Positions 53,105 to 62,544 of a DNA stretch of 64,000 bases are shown piece by piece. A model generated the notes under the pieces. It did not search any database. It was not told where the DNA came from and saw only the letters and a list, made by a program, of their open reading frames with translations. Each line of letters opens with the position of its first letter. Positions within the stretch are counted from its first letter, which is position 1. The position numbers and the translations under genes were made by a program. The DNA is taken from positions 62,001 through 126,000 of the forward strand of contig NZ_JAPPRQ010000027.1 in assembly GCF_026719745.1 (NCBI RefSeq), in the 5' to 3' direction. Source of the stretch: Clostridium sp. ZS2-4. Its GTDB lineage: Bacteria > Bacillota > Clostridia > Clostridiales > Clostridiaceae.

Positions 53105-53565
53105 TAAATAATCCCCCTCATCCTTTTTTTCATTTTTTATTACTTATAATAACTTTGGCTATGATCTTATTAAATTTCCTCCTTTTTTATTTTTTGTATT
53201 AACTTTATAAGAATTACATAAGACCAAAATTTTTAACCATTTTTTAATCTTATGTTAATAATTAACTTGTAGCAGTAAAAAGGATTTTTTCTTTTTTCAT
53301 AGAATAAATAATAAATGTATTTTCTTCCATAAGATATAATATTTTGTAACCAACCACACATTTATATTATAAAAATTTTCTGAATTTTTCAATTTTTATC
53401 TTTTACTATTTGTTTAATTTTTAAATATTTTTACTGTTTGAATATTAATAAATTGTTTAAATCCTATTTAGCTTTTCTTATACATATATTGTAATTACTT
53501 TATTTTTTAACCATTGTAATCGATGGAGTTTATTAACTACTCTACTACTTTAAAAGGGTGATAAA
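53105..53565. other. Divergent control region between importer and AraC-type regulator
   Basis: 461 A/T-rich bases without a gene. A GGAGG at about 53178-53184 (minus strand) has no start codon after it. Near the regulator end CCATTGTAATCGATGG (53511-53526) is partly symmetrical and could be an operator, but that is speculative. No clear consensus promoter was seen. Confidence 0.4.
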
Positions 53566-55803
53566 ATGAAATTAAAAAAAGATTTGTTTTTAAGATTTAA
53601 TTTGAATAGTACATTTACAAAGCTTATAAGTTCATATTTGATTATAGTTTCTATTATTTTATGTATAGCTTCATTAACTTTTTATACAAATTACAAAAGA
53701 TTGATTGTTGAGCAAGGGAATGATTCTTCATCAATAACTTTACATCAGGCAGATTATTATACTAATTTTAATTTGAATTGGGCTAAATCTTATCTTTATG
53801 AGTTGTACCTTGATGATAACATTCATAATTTAATGTATTCTTCATCTTCAAAACTTAAAGAGTCTGCACTAGCTAAAATAAGACATATACATTCTCTATC
53901 TTATAGCATTGATTCTATATTTGTTTTTAATAAATCTGATAATAAGTTTTATTCTTCTTTAGATGCAAATTTGCAGCCTAATTATGATAATGTCATGAGA
54001 AATATACTTATAAAGAAAAAAGAAACTTTTAGCTCTAATTTTATTGCAAATAAAATTAGACTTACCTCTACTGAAGGTACTGTAACAGCTAAAAATATTC
54101 TTTCTGTGGTTTTATCCAATGTTTCAATTTCTAACAATACTCTACCTGATGGAGCAATCATCCTAAATATTAATGCTGATATACTTGGAAAGTATTTTAA
54201 ACAGAACTATGAAATTGACAATACTCTATTTGCAATCAATGAAAAAGGAGAAGTGATTTTTAATTCTATTCCTGGCAAGTTTTTATGCAATATTTCTAAT
54301 AAAGATTACATAGAATCCATACTTAACTCACATAAATCAGAAGATAGTTTTACTATTTCTCTAGATAATAAAACTTATTTTATTACATATGCAACTTCCA
54401 AAAATAATGATTTAAAATTTATCAATATTATTCCTTATGAAGATTTGTTGGGAAAAGTAAAAAAATCAATGAATACATTAATATTTCTATCTTTAATCCT
54501 ATTTTCTATTGGAATTGTACTTGCATATATTATGTCAAATAAAATATATGCTCCAATAAATGAAATACTCTCTCAGCCCGCCAGTTTGAAAAGGTTATCA
54601 TTAGATGAGATAGTCTTTATAAGAAAACGATTCTTAAAAGATTTACTACTAAATGACACAAAAAACATCAGTGATTATAATACTAAATTTAATGAATTAG
54701 ACATTAATATAGATATGGAACATCTTATTGTTATACTTTTTAAAATTGATTCACTTGAAATTTTTTACAATAAGTATTCACTGAAAAATGATAGACGTTT
54801 AATTAGATTTGGAATAAAAAATATAATAACAGAAATATTTTTAAATAAATATAATACTGAAACTATAATTATAGACAATACTGTAGCTGCAATTTTAAGC
54901 ATAAAACAAGAAATAAATAGCCATATATTTGAAAATATAATCAACAGTATTAAAGATATTCAAACCATCACATATGACAATTTAAATATTTCTTTATCTT
55001 CCAGTATAGGAGATTTTGCTAAAACTATTTCTAAAATATCCAAATCATATAGTAGTTCGAAAAAATATATTAACTATACTTTCAAATATGGTCCAAACTC
55101 CATATTATATAAACACAAAATTTTTGATGATATTAATACCAAATATAACTATGATGAGAATATGGAACATGCTCTTTTTGAAGCTATTAAGCTAGGTAAA
55201 ATAGAGAAAGTAGAAACTCAACTTAATAAAATGTTTAATGAAATATTGAAATATTCTTACGATGATATGATATTATTTATAACTAATTTGGCTATTAATT
55301 CTGAAAAACTAATTAATAATCTATGCAATATAAACAATGAAAATTTCTGTACTAATATAAATAATTTTATTCATAATTTGAATGCATTTGAAACAATTGA
55401 AGATACAAAAGTTTGGTTATTAAACCTATATAAAAGTGTTATTGATAAATTAACTAAAAAAAAGCTAAATAAAACAAATATATTAATAACTGATGTTAAA
55501 AAATATATTCATAATAATTTTTCTAATCCGTCACTCTCAATAGAAGAAATTAGTGATCACTTTAATATATCTACTAATTATTTAAGGTCAATTTTTAAAA
55601 GTACTGCTGGCAAGTCAATTTCAAAATACGTAGCTGACTATAGGTTTAATGAAGCTAAAGCCTTATTAAATACTACTGATTTACCAGTTATTCAGATATC
55701 TACTAAAGTTGGTTATAATAACAGTAATTATTTTTATACTGCTTTTAAAAAGACTTATGGAATTTCTCCAGCCCAATATAGAAATATAAATAAAGCAAAG
55801 TAA
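53566..55803 (+). CDS. Membrane-bound AraC-family regulator with extracellular sensor
   Basis: 745 residues. Two membrane helices (about 20-42 and 303-324) flank an extracellular region of about 260 residues with a Cache-like pattern; the cytoplasmic part has an intermediate domain (about 350-640) and a C-terminal AraC DNA-binding domain (about 645-745: SIEEISDHFNISTNYLRSIF; IQISTKVGYNNSNYFYTAFK; GISPAQYR). It is a one-component transmembrane regulator. Divergent orientation to the sugar importer makes that operon its probable target, perhaps sensing the sugar or its binding protein outside. Start ATG behind AAAGGGTG. Confidence 0.88.
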   Translation: MKLKKDLFLRFNLNSTFTKLISSYLIIVSIILCIASLTFYTNYKRLIVEQGNDSSSITLHQADYYTNFNLNWAKSYLYELYLDDNIHNLMYSSSSKLKESALAKIRHIHSLSYSIDSIFVFNKSDNKFYSSLDANLQPNYDNVMRNILIKKKETFSSNFIANKIRLTSTEGTVTAKNILSVVLSNVSISNNTLPDGAIILNINADILGKYFKQNYEIDNTLFAINEKGEVIFNSIPGKFLCNISNKDYIESILNSHKSEDSFTISLDNKTYFITYATSKNNDLKFINIIPYEDLLGKVKKSMNTLIFLSLILFSIGIVLAYIMSNKIYAPINEILSQPASLKRLSLDEIVFIRKRFLKDLLLNDTKNISDYNTKFNELDINIDMEHLIVILFKIDSLEIFYNKYSLKNDRRLIRFGIKNIITEIFLNKYNTETIIIDNTVAAILSIKQEINSHIFENIINSIKDIQTITYDNLNISLSSSIGDFAKTISKISKSYSSSKKYINYTFKYGPNSILYKHKIFDDINTKYNYDENMEHALFEAIKLGKIEKVETQLNKMFNEILKYSYDDMILFITNLAINSEKLINNLCNINNENFCTNINNFIHNLNAFETIEDTKVWLLNLYKSVIDKLTKKKLNKTNILITDVKKYIHNNFSNPSLSIEEISDHFNISTNYLRSIFKSTAGKSISKYVADYRFNEAKALLNTTDLPVIQISTKVGYNNSNYFYTAFKKTYGISPAQYRNINKAK

Positions 55804-55809
55804 TTTGAT

Positions 55810-55857
55810 AAAAAAGCATGAAACCCAGCATATAGCTGAAAATTTCATGCTTTTTTA
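55810..55857. terminator. Terminator between the regulator and phosphohexomutase genes
   Basis: AAAAAGCATGAAA / TTTCATGCTTTTT with an inner AGC/GCT pairing; serves both convergent genes. Confidence 0.85.
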
Positions 55858-55859
55858 TA

Positions 55860-57395
55860 TTAATCTAAAAATTTATTTATTGCATTCAAACCAAGCTTTT
55901 CATATTTATTAAATAACTCCAATAAATTAGATGCTATTTTCTTTGCTCCACCATTGGAATCTGATTCTATATTTAAAGGCATTACTGGGTCATGTAAAGA
56001 TAACCGTAATAAGAACCAGCCATCCCCGGATTCTTTATTTACTGCAACACGTATTCCTTCATAATTATCAGGTACTATGTTCCATCCCTCTTTTGTCTTC
56101 ACATATTCTTCTAAGTCCTGGATTATTTTGTTGCCATAAGTTTTGAAGTCTTCACACTTTATCTTCATTCTAAACTCAAAGCTTTCAAGAGGTTCTCCCA
56201 ATTCTTTGATAAGACTATGTAAAGATTTGTTTTGCTCCAACTTAAGCTTAGCCATTTTTATTAAAATTTTAGCTACTAAATAAGCACCATCATCAAGAAA
56301 ATAATTTTCTTTTAAAGCTGCATGTCCTGATGTTTCTATGGCAAGATAGCTTTCCTTACCTTCTTTATTTAAGCGGATTGCTTCATTTATAACATTCTTA
56401 TATCCTCTCTTGAAACGGTGATGAACTCCACCAAGCTTTTCTTCAATAAATTCTTTTAATCCGTTAGATGTAATAGAATCTGTAACAACAGTTGAATTTG
56501 GATGTACTTCTAATACAATAGCTGATATTAAAGCTATCAAACGATTTCTGTTGATTTCATTACCTTCACTGTCTACTACAGCAGCACGGTCTACATCTGT
56601 ATCAAATATAATACCTAAATCTGCTTTATTATCTAAAACAGCTTCTTTAATAGATTCCATGGCTTCTTTTTCTTCTGGATTTGGAATATGGTTTGGAAAT
56701 CTACCATCAGGCTCAATAAATTGACTTCCTTCAGTATTTGCTCCTAAAGGTTTTAAAACCTTTTCTGAAAAAAATCCTCCAGCACCATTACCAGCATCAA
56801 CAATTATTTTAAAATCTCTAAGAGGTTTTAATTTGTCCACAGGATCATTGACACCTTCTCTTATTTTATTTACCAAAATATCAGCATATACAGATATAAA
56901 ATCTATTTCTTTAACTTCTCCTTTATTCTGTACCTTTGTGAAATCATTTTTTTCAGCTATAGATAATATATCTATAATATCTTCTTTTTCAACTCCACCT
57001 TCCTTTGTAAAAAATTTGAATCCATTTCTGTTGAAAGGAAGATGACTTGCAGTTATCATAATTGCACCATCTGAATTGTGTTCTTCTAAAGCTGTAGTCA
57101 TAAACATAGCTGGAGTAGATGCCATACCACAATCATAAACATTGCAGCCTAAACCAGTAAGCCCACCTATTACTGCTCTTTTTAGTTCTGGTGCCGAAAT
57201 TCTAGAATCAGTACCTATAGACACTTTTAGTTCATTAATATCCTTTTTCTTTTTTCCTGACAACCATGTCCCAAAGGAAGCGCCTAATATGTTAGCCACT
57301 TCTTCCGTTAGATTGACTTTTTCACCTTCAACGCCTTCCAATGCAACTCCTCTTATATCTGTTCCATTTCTGAGTTTTTCCCAATTCACACTCAT
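55860..57395 (-). CDS. Phosphoglucomutase/phosphomannomutase family enzyme
   Basis: 511 residues, alpha-D-phosphohexomutase. It interconverts hexose 1- and 6-phosphates through a phosphoserine: Ser117 in MITASHLP, metal loop DTDVDR (265-270), sugar-binding ETSGHAA, and a C-terminal phosphate-binding domain. It would link glucose-1-phosphate from glycogen breakdown to glycolysis, although it is not in the glg unit. Start ATG behind AGGAGGGG. Whether glucose or mannose is preferred cannot be told. Confidence 0.9.
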   Translation of the reverse strand: MSVNWEKLRNGTDIRGVALEGVEGEKVNLTEEVANILGASFGTWLSGKKKKDINELKVSIGTDSRISAPELKRAVIGGLTGLGCNVYDCGMASTPAMFMTTALEEHNSDGAIMITASHLPFNRNGFKFFTKEGGVEKEDIIDILSIAEKNDFTKVQNKGEVKEIDFISVYADILVNKIREGVNDPVDKLKPLRDFKIIVDAGNGAGGFFSEKVLKPLGANTEGSQFIEPDGRFPNHIPNPEEKEAMESIKEAVLDNKADLGIIFDTDVDRAAVVDSEGNEINRNRLIALISAIVLEVHPNSTVVTDSITSNGLKEFIEEKLGGVHHRFKRGYKNVINEAIRLNKEGKESYLAIETSGHAALKENYFLDDGAYLVAKILIKMAKLKLEQNKSLHSLIKELGEPLESFEFRMKIKCEDFKTYGNKIIQDLEEYVKTKEGWNIVPDNYEGIRVAVNKESGDGWFLLRLSLHDPVMPLNIESDSNGGAKKIASNLLELFNKYEKLGLNAINKFLD

Positions 57396-57783
57396 GTTAA
57401 TCCCCTCCTTACGCTTATGTTAATCAATTTTAACTTAGTACAACCAAATTATGAGATAAATTATATTTTACTATATACTTCTGAACAATATTTTCACCTT
57501 ACACATTAATTTTCATAATGTTCTTTATTTTGATTTAATTATTATACTAAATAATCATATCATTGCATATAGTTAAAGTTATTTTATTTACAGAAATATA
57601 TATTACAATTATCAATACTCATTATTCAATGATCAATTTATGAAAAAATCTTGGATAAAACTTTAATACAATGAATAGTATTTATTGTAACTTATATACA
57701 TTTATAAATCATATTTTTATTTTAACACATTTTTACATTTTTGGAATAACAATATTGTTTTTATAATTTTATTCTGAAATAAA
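57396..57783. other. Intergenic stretch without recognised features
   Basis: A/T-rich; at about 57608-57645 there is a degenerate CAATACTCATTATTCAATGATC run like that at 16351-16390. No gene or clear promoter. Confidence 0.4.
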
Positions 57784-57811
57784 AAGAACAATGCATCACT
57801 ACATTGTTCTT
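57784..57811 (-). terminator. Terminator of the addBA-yhaM unit
   Basis: AAGAACAATG / CATTGTTCTT followed by T-rich sequence on the minus strand. Confidence 0.8.
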
Positions 57812-57822
57812 ATCTAAATCAT

Positions 57823-58800
57823 TTATTCATTATCTTTGTTTGAATTTATTTTAGCTTTATATATTCTTCTCTTATCTAAAGAATAAATACTGCTTGAAAA
57901 TTCTCCTTCTTTTGTTTCGCCAAGAGCCTTATTCATATCATACAGACTTGCATCTAGTATGTCTAAATAGTGAAGAAGCTGTGCCTCTGGAATCATAGGT
58001 TTTTTAGGACTTCCATATTCAGCTTCGTAGTGGTGAGATAAAATCATATGCTGTAAAAGCATTGCAACTTCCTTATCTGCTCCAACCTTTTCTGCTGCTG
58101 ACTCAATCCTTTTAATTCCTTCAATTATATGTCCAAGCAATTGTCCTTCTACTGTATAATCACTTACAATACCAAGCTCACTGGCATCCATTTCATCAAT
58201 CTTTGCCATATCATGCAGTATGATTCCTCCATAAAGCAAATCAGTATTTATGAATGTATATATTTCACTTAGCTTTTCTCCTGCTCTAAGCATTGTAGTT
58301 GTATGATATAAAAGTCCTGACCTTACAGCATGGTGATTTTTCTTAGCAGCAGGATAGTGCATAATTTTTTCACCTTTTTCATCTATAATAGTTTCCACTA
58401 TTTTTCGTATATCTTCATTTTCAATTTTTAAAATGTACTTTAACATTTCCTCGTACATTTCCTCTGCCGAATACGGTGCTGCTGGAACAAAATCAGCTAC
58501 ATTCACTTTATCGTGTTTATTTGTAAGTCTTATCCTATCTATTTTAAACTGCATATTGCCCTGCCATACTGCAACACTGCCTCTTACTTTTATAAGAGTA
58601 TTAGGTATATAATTTTCTTCATCTCCTTCGTTGTAATTCCAGTACTTTGCATTAATATCTCCTGTTTTATCGCTTATAGTAAAATCAAGATATTTTTTGC
58701 TATTGCTCGCTGTTCTACACTCCGCACTTTTTATAATAAAAAATCCATCGATTTTATCATTAACCTCAAATTCTGATATGTGCTTAACTAATATGTCCAT
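57823..58800 (-). CDS. yhaM: 3'-5' exoribonuclease, YhaM family
   Basis: 325 residues. N-terminal OB-fold nucleic-acid-binding domain (about 10-110), then an HD phosphohydrolase-type domain with metal-binding His/Asp (KNHHAVRSGLLYHT; GGIILHDMAK; MILSHHYEAEYGSP). YhaM trims RNA and DNA 3' ends. It begins 15 bases after addA and is probably part of the addBA transcript. Start ATG behind AAAGGAG. Normal family length. Confidence 0.9.
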   Translation of the reverse strand: MDILVKHISEFEVNDKIDGFFIIKSAECRTASNSKKYLDFTISDKTGDINAKYWNYNEGDEENYIPNTLIKVRGSVAVWQGNMQFKIDRIRLTNKHDKVNVADFVPAAPYSAEEMYEEMLKYILKIENEDIRKIVETIIDEKGEKIMHYPAAKKNHHAVRSGLLYHTTTMLRAGEKLSEIYTFINTDLLYGGIILHDMAKIDEMDASELGIVSDYTVEGQLLGHIIEGIKRIESAAEKVGADKEVAMLLQHMILSHHYEAEYGSPKKPMIPEAQLLHYLDILDASLYDMNKALGETKEGEFSSSIYSLDKRRIYKAKINSNKDNE

Positions 58801-58815
58801 TGTAAAGCTCCTTTC

Positions 58816-61800
58816 CTAAATCTTTGTCTCAATATCATTATAAAACAAATACAAATATTTTTCTTTAACTTTCTTTCCAGTTATCTCTTCAATAGCTCTT
58901 TTATAATACTCTAACTGTACTTTATACTTTTCTTTTGCCTTTTCCAATTCTCCATCCTTAATGTAATCTGTTTTATAATCTACAAGTACAACTCCGTCCT
59001 CTTCTTCAAAATAACAGTCTATTATTCCTTGCAGCATAATATACTCATTATGGTATTTTCCCTTTGGCAATTCATTATATACCTCTGTGGCCTTTAACTG
59101 TATGTGAAAAGGAATTTCTCTATAAACTTTTTCAGCATTCAACATTCGTTTACCAATATTTGAATTAAAAAAATTTATTATTTTACGGACATCAACGCAC
59201 GCTCTCTGTTCAGGTGTAATAAGCTCTTTTCTTACCATATCATCCATTTGAGTTTTAATTTGTTCTTCTGACAGTTCTTCCTTATAATCAAGCTTTTGCA
59301 TAACAGCGTGGACAGCAGTACCTTTTTCCGCTCCCGTTAGCTTTCTGTTTTTTTCTAGAAAAGCAGGCTTTTTAACAAGCTTAGGTGCATACATTTTCTG
59401 AGAATAATCCTCATAAAGTTCTGCATCCTTCATTCTTTTAAGCTCTGTAACAGTAAACAGAGTTGGAAGCTTTGAGGCTTCTATATAATCATATTTCCAT
59501 TCTAATCTTCTTTTAATTTCTTCATAATATTTGCTATGTTCTTCCATACTATCTACTTCTTCTACTTCTTCTAAACCTTCTTTTTCTTCTATACCAGTTG
59601 CTATTTCACTTTTTTTATATAAGCTTATATCCCATTTTGCATCATCCCCAATAAGCTTACTAACCATATACTCTTCTATTCCTGCTGCTTCTCTAAGTTT
59701 CTCTCCATTTTTGTGCCTCATTATTACTGGACAAATCCAATCCAGATAATTTTTTGCTCTTAACATTTCGTACTCTGGAAGCTTCTCATCATCGCTATCT
59801 ATAGCATAGGACCATTTGTGAGCATACTTTTCAATGTCTTTTACAGCTCCTGTCATTATAAGCTTTTCCTTGGCTCTTGTTAGTGCTACATATAGTATTC
59901 TCATTTCTTCTGACAGACTTTCCATTTTAATTTTCTTTTTAAGCGCCTGCTTCAAAACAGTATTGTAAGTAATTCTTTTGTTTATATCTACAAAATCAGG
60001 ACCATATCCAAGCTCTCCATGGAAAAGAACCTTTTGATTCAAATCCTGCATATTGAAGCCTTTGCCTAAGGCTGATAAAATTACAACTGGAAATTCTAAT
60101 CCCTTACTCTTGTGAATACTCATTATTCTAACTACATTTTCATTTTCTCCAAGTATCTTGGCACTTCCCATATCGCCACTGCTTATCCTCAGCTTATTTA
60201 TAAAATTTATGAAGTTAAATAAGCCTTTATAGCTTGTTTGCTCATACTGCCTAGCCCTTTGAAACAGTATTCTAAGGTTTGCCTGTCTTTGAACTCCGCC
60301 ATCCATAGCTCCTACATAGCCATAGTAACCAGTATCCGTATACAAATACCATATGAATTCATCTATTGACATATGTATAGCTTTATCTCTCCAAACATTA
60401 AGTCTTACTAAAAAAGCAGCGCATTTTCTTTGAAGTTTGCTCTTTTCCTCTTCCTTAGCCATAATTTTAAAAACATCAAAAAACTCTGTATCCTTATCCT
60501 TAAGTCTTATATCAATAAGCTCCTCAGGAGTAAAAGAAGCAATAGGTGAACGAAGTACAGCAATAAGAGGAATATCTTGTCTTGGATTATCAATTATTTG
60601 AAGCAAAGACAGCATTGTTTTGATTTCTAATGTTTCAAAATATCCACTTCCTGTATCCGCATAAGCTGGTATGGCATTTTCTTTTAACTCCTCCATAAAT
60701 ACAGGCGCCCATTTAGATGTACTTCTTAGAAGTATAACTATATCCTTATATTCAACCTTTCGATATTCCTTTATATCATTGTCAAATATCTTGAAAACTT
60801 CTCCATTTTTAGGATTTACAAGCTCATTTATTCTTTGTACTACCATTCTTGCTTCCATTTGAATATTGCTCGGTACTTCTTCCTCTTCCCCCTGAGAATT
60901 CAAATCTTCTTCTTCATTTAAGCCAGTATTTTTCTCTAAAATATGAAGCTCAATCTTCCCTCCAACCAGAGCATTTTCATCAGGACATTCCACATAATCT
61001 GCCCCTAAATTTAAAGCTTCCTTTTCATCATATTCAAGTTCTCCAACATTTACAGACATTATCTGCTTGAATATAAAGTTAACAGCATCTAGTATTTCCT
61101 TTCTACTTCTGAAATTCTTAAATAAAGTAATTTTTCTCTCTGTTTCCCCTTCTTCAAAAGGATAGGAGTTATATTTATTTAAAAATATTTCTGGTTTTGC
61201 CTGCCTAAAGCGATAAATACTCTGCTTTACATCCCCAACCATAAATACATTATTGTTTCGTCCATTAACTTCATCTTTTTGGGCTATAGCATTTACTATA
61301 GCTTCCTGAACATCATTACTGTCCTGATATTCATCAACTAGTATTTCTTCGTACTTATCTCTAAGCTTTAAAGCAGCCTTCCCTGGAATAACTTCCCCAT
61401 TTTCATTTTTTTCCGTAAGTATCTGAAGACAAAAATGTTCAAAATCATTAAAATCTATAATTGCTCTTTCTCTTTTGGCCTTTGCATATCTATCAATAAA
61501 TTCTATTACAAGATTAGAAAGCTCCCTCATAATTGGATAAAGTTCTATTAAATCAAGGGTTGTCTCATGACTTCCGTAGGTTACTGCCTGTTTTTTCAGA
61601 TCCTCAATGCTCTTTTTAGCCTTGTTTCTTATCTCTTTAACCTTCTCCTGAGTATCCTTATCCTCACATTTTTTGCATGCCTTTAATCTTTTAAAACTAA
61701 CTTTTTCAAATTCATCATATAAATTGTCCCAAGAGCTTTTGCAAGCTGATATCAAATCCTGAATCATATGAACTTCATCAAGAAAATTTTCTTCGTAAGG

Positions 61801-62544
61801 CTCCAAACCTTCAGTATTTCTTATAATGTTATAAGCTTTCGCCATAGCTTTATGCAGCCCTTCCAGCTCAATTCTTATATCTTCCATTAAAATTTTAGCC
61901 CACTTGGATTCTCCAAATTCATAATTGACATCCACATTAAAATCTTCAGCCATTTGGTCTAATAGCTTTTGGGGATAAGGTGAGCTCATTGCAAATCTGT
62001 AAAGATCAAGAACTAAATTTTGAAGAGTCATATCATCCTTATTATTGCTGTAACATTCCATAAGCTTTAAAAACTCAATACTGCAGTTATCATCCTCATA
62101 AGCCTCTTCAAACATCTGCTCAAGAGTTTCTCCTTTTATAAGAATAGTCTCCGTATCATCACCAATTCTAAAACTTGGGTCTATATCTATATGATGAAAG
62201 TTGTTTCTTATAACCTCAAGACAGAAAGAGTGCATTGTGGTAATACTGGCTTTATTCAAAAGAGTAAGCTGTCTTTGAAGCTGTCTTGATTTTGGATGTT
62301 TTTTAAGCTCCTCACTAATAGCCTTCGCTATCCTCTCCTTCATTTCTGATGCCGCTGCATTGGTGAAGGTTACAACTAATAATCTATCTATATCAATAGG
62401 CTTTGTAGGATGTGTTATCATTTTTATTATTCTCTCAACAAGTACCGCTGTCTTCCCTGAACCAGCCGCAGCCGCTACAAGTAAATTACATCCATGAGTA
62501 TCAATAGCAGCCTGCTGTTCTACAGTCCACTTCACATCTCCCAC
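58816..62544 (-). CDS. addA: AddA, helicase-nuclease subunit
   Basis: 1242 residues. Forms AddAB, which processes double-strand breaks for RecA-dependent repair. UvrD-type helicase: Walker A AAAGSGKTAVLVERI at the N terminus, Walker B LVDEYQDSNDVQ and motif V MSIHKSKGLEFPVV. The C-terminal RecB-type nuclease has VLVDYKTDYI. The start is a GTG placed directly after the addB stop (TAAGTG), with GGGGAGG eight bases before it: translational coupling. Confidence 0.96.
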   Translation of the reverse strand: MGDVKWTVEQQAAIDTHGCNLLVAAAAGSGKTAVLVERIIKMITHPTKPIDIDRLLVVTFTNAAASEMKERIAKAISEELKKHPKSRQLQRQLTLLNKASITTMHSFCLEVIRNNFHHIDIDPSFRIGDDTETILIKGETLEQMFEEAYEDDNCSIEFLKLMECYSNNKDDMTLQNLVLDLYRFAMSSPYPQKLLDQMAEDFNVDVNYEFGESKWAKILMEDIRIELEGLHKAMAKAYNIIRNTEGLEPYEENFLDEVHMIQDLISACKSSWDNLYDEFEKVSFKRLKACKKCEDKDTQEKVKEIRNKAKKSIEDLKKQAVTYGSHETTLDLIELYPIMRELSNLVIEFIDRYAKAKRERAIIDFNDFEHFCLQILTEKNENGEVIPGKAALKLRDKYEEILVDEYQDSNDVQEAIVNAIAQKDEVNGRNNNVFMVGDVKQSIYRFRQAKPEIFLNKYNSYPFEEGETERKITLFKNFRSRKEILDAVNFIFKQIMSVNVGELEYDEKEALNLGADYVECPDENALVGGKIELHILEKNTGLNEEEDLNSQGEEEEVPSNIQMEARMVVQRINELVNPKNGEVFKIFDNDIKEYRKVEYKDIVILLRSTSKWAPVFMEELKENAIPAYADTGSGYFETLEIKTMLSLLQIIDNPRQDIPLIAVLRSPIASFTPEELIDIRLKDKDTEFFDVFKIMAKEEEKSKLQRKCAAFLVRLNVWRDKAIHMSIDEFIWYLYTDTGYYGYVGAMDGGVQRQANLRILFQRARQYEQTSYKGLFNFINFINKLRISSGDMGSAKILGENENVVRIMSIHKSKGLEFPVVILSALGKGFNMQDLNQKVLFHGELGYGPDFVDINKRITYNTVLKQALKKKIKMESLSEEMRILYVALTRAKEKLIMTGAVKDIEKYAHKWSYAIDSDDEKLPEYEMLRAKNYLDWICPVIMRHKNGEKLREAAGIEEYMVSKLIGDDAKWDISLYKKSEIATGIEEKEGLEEVEEVDSMEEHSKYYEEIKRRLEWKYDYIEASKLPTLFTVTELKRMKDAELYEDYSQKMYAPKLVKKPAFLEKNRKLTGAEKGTAVHAVMQKLDYKEELSEEQIKTQMDDMVRKELITPEQRACVDVRKIINFFNSNIGKRMLNAEKVYREIPFHIQLKATEVYNELPKGKYHNEYIMLQGIIDCYFEEEDGVVLVDYKTDYIKDGELEKAKEKYKVQLEYYKRAIEEITGKKVKEKYLYLFYNDIETKI

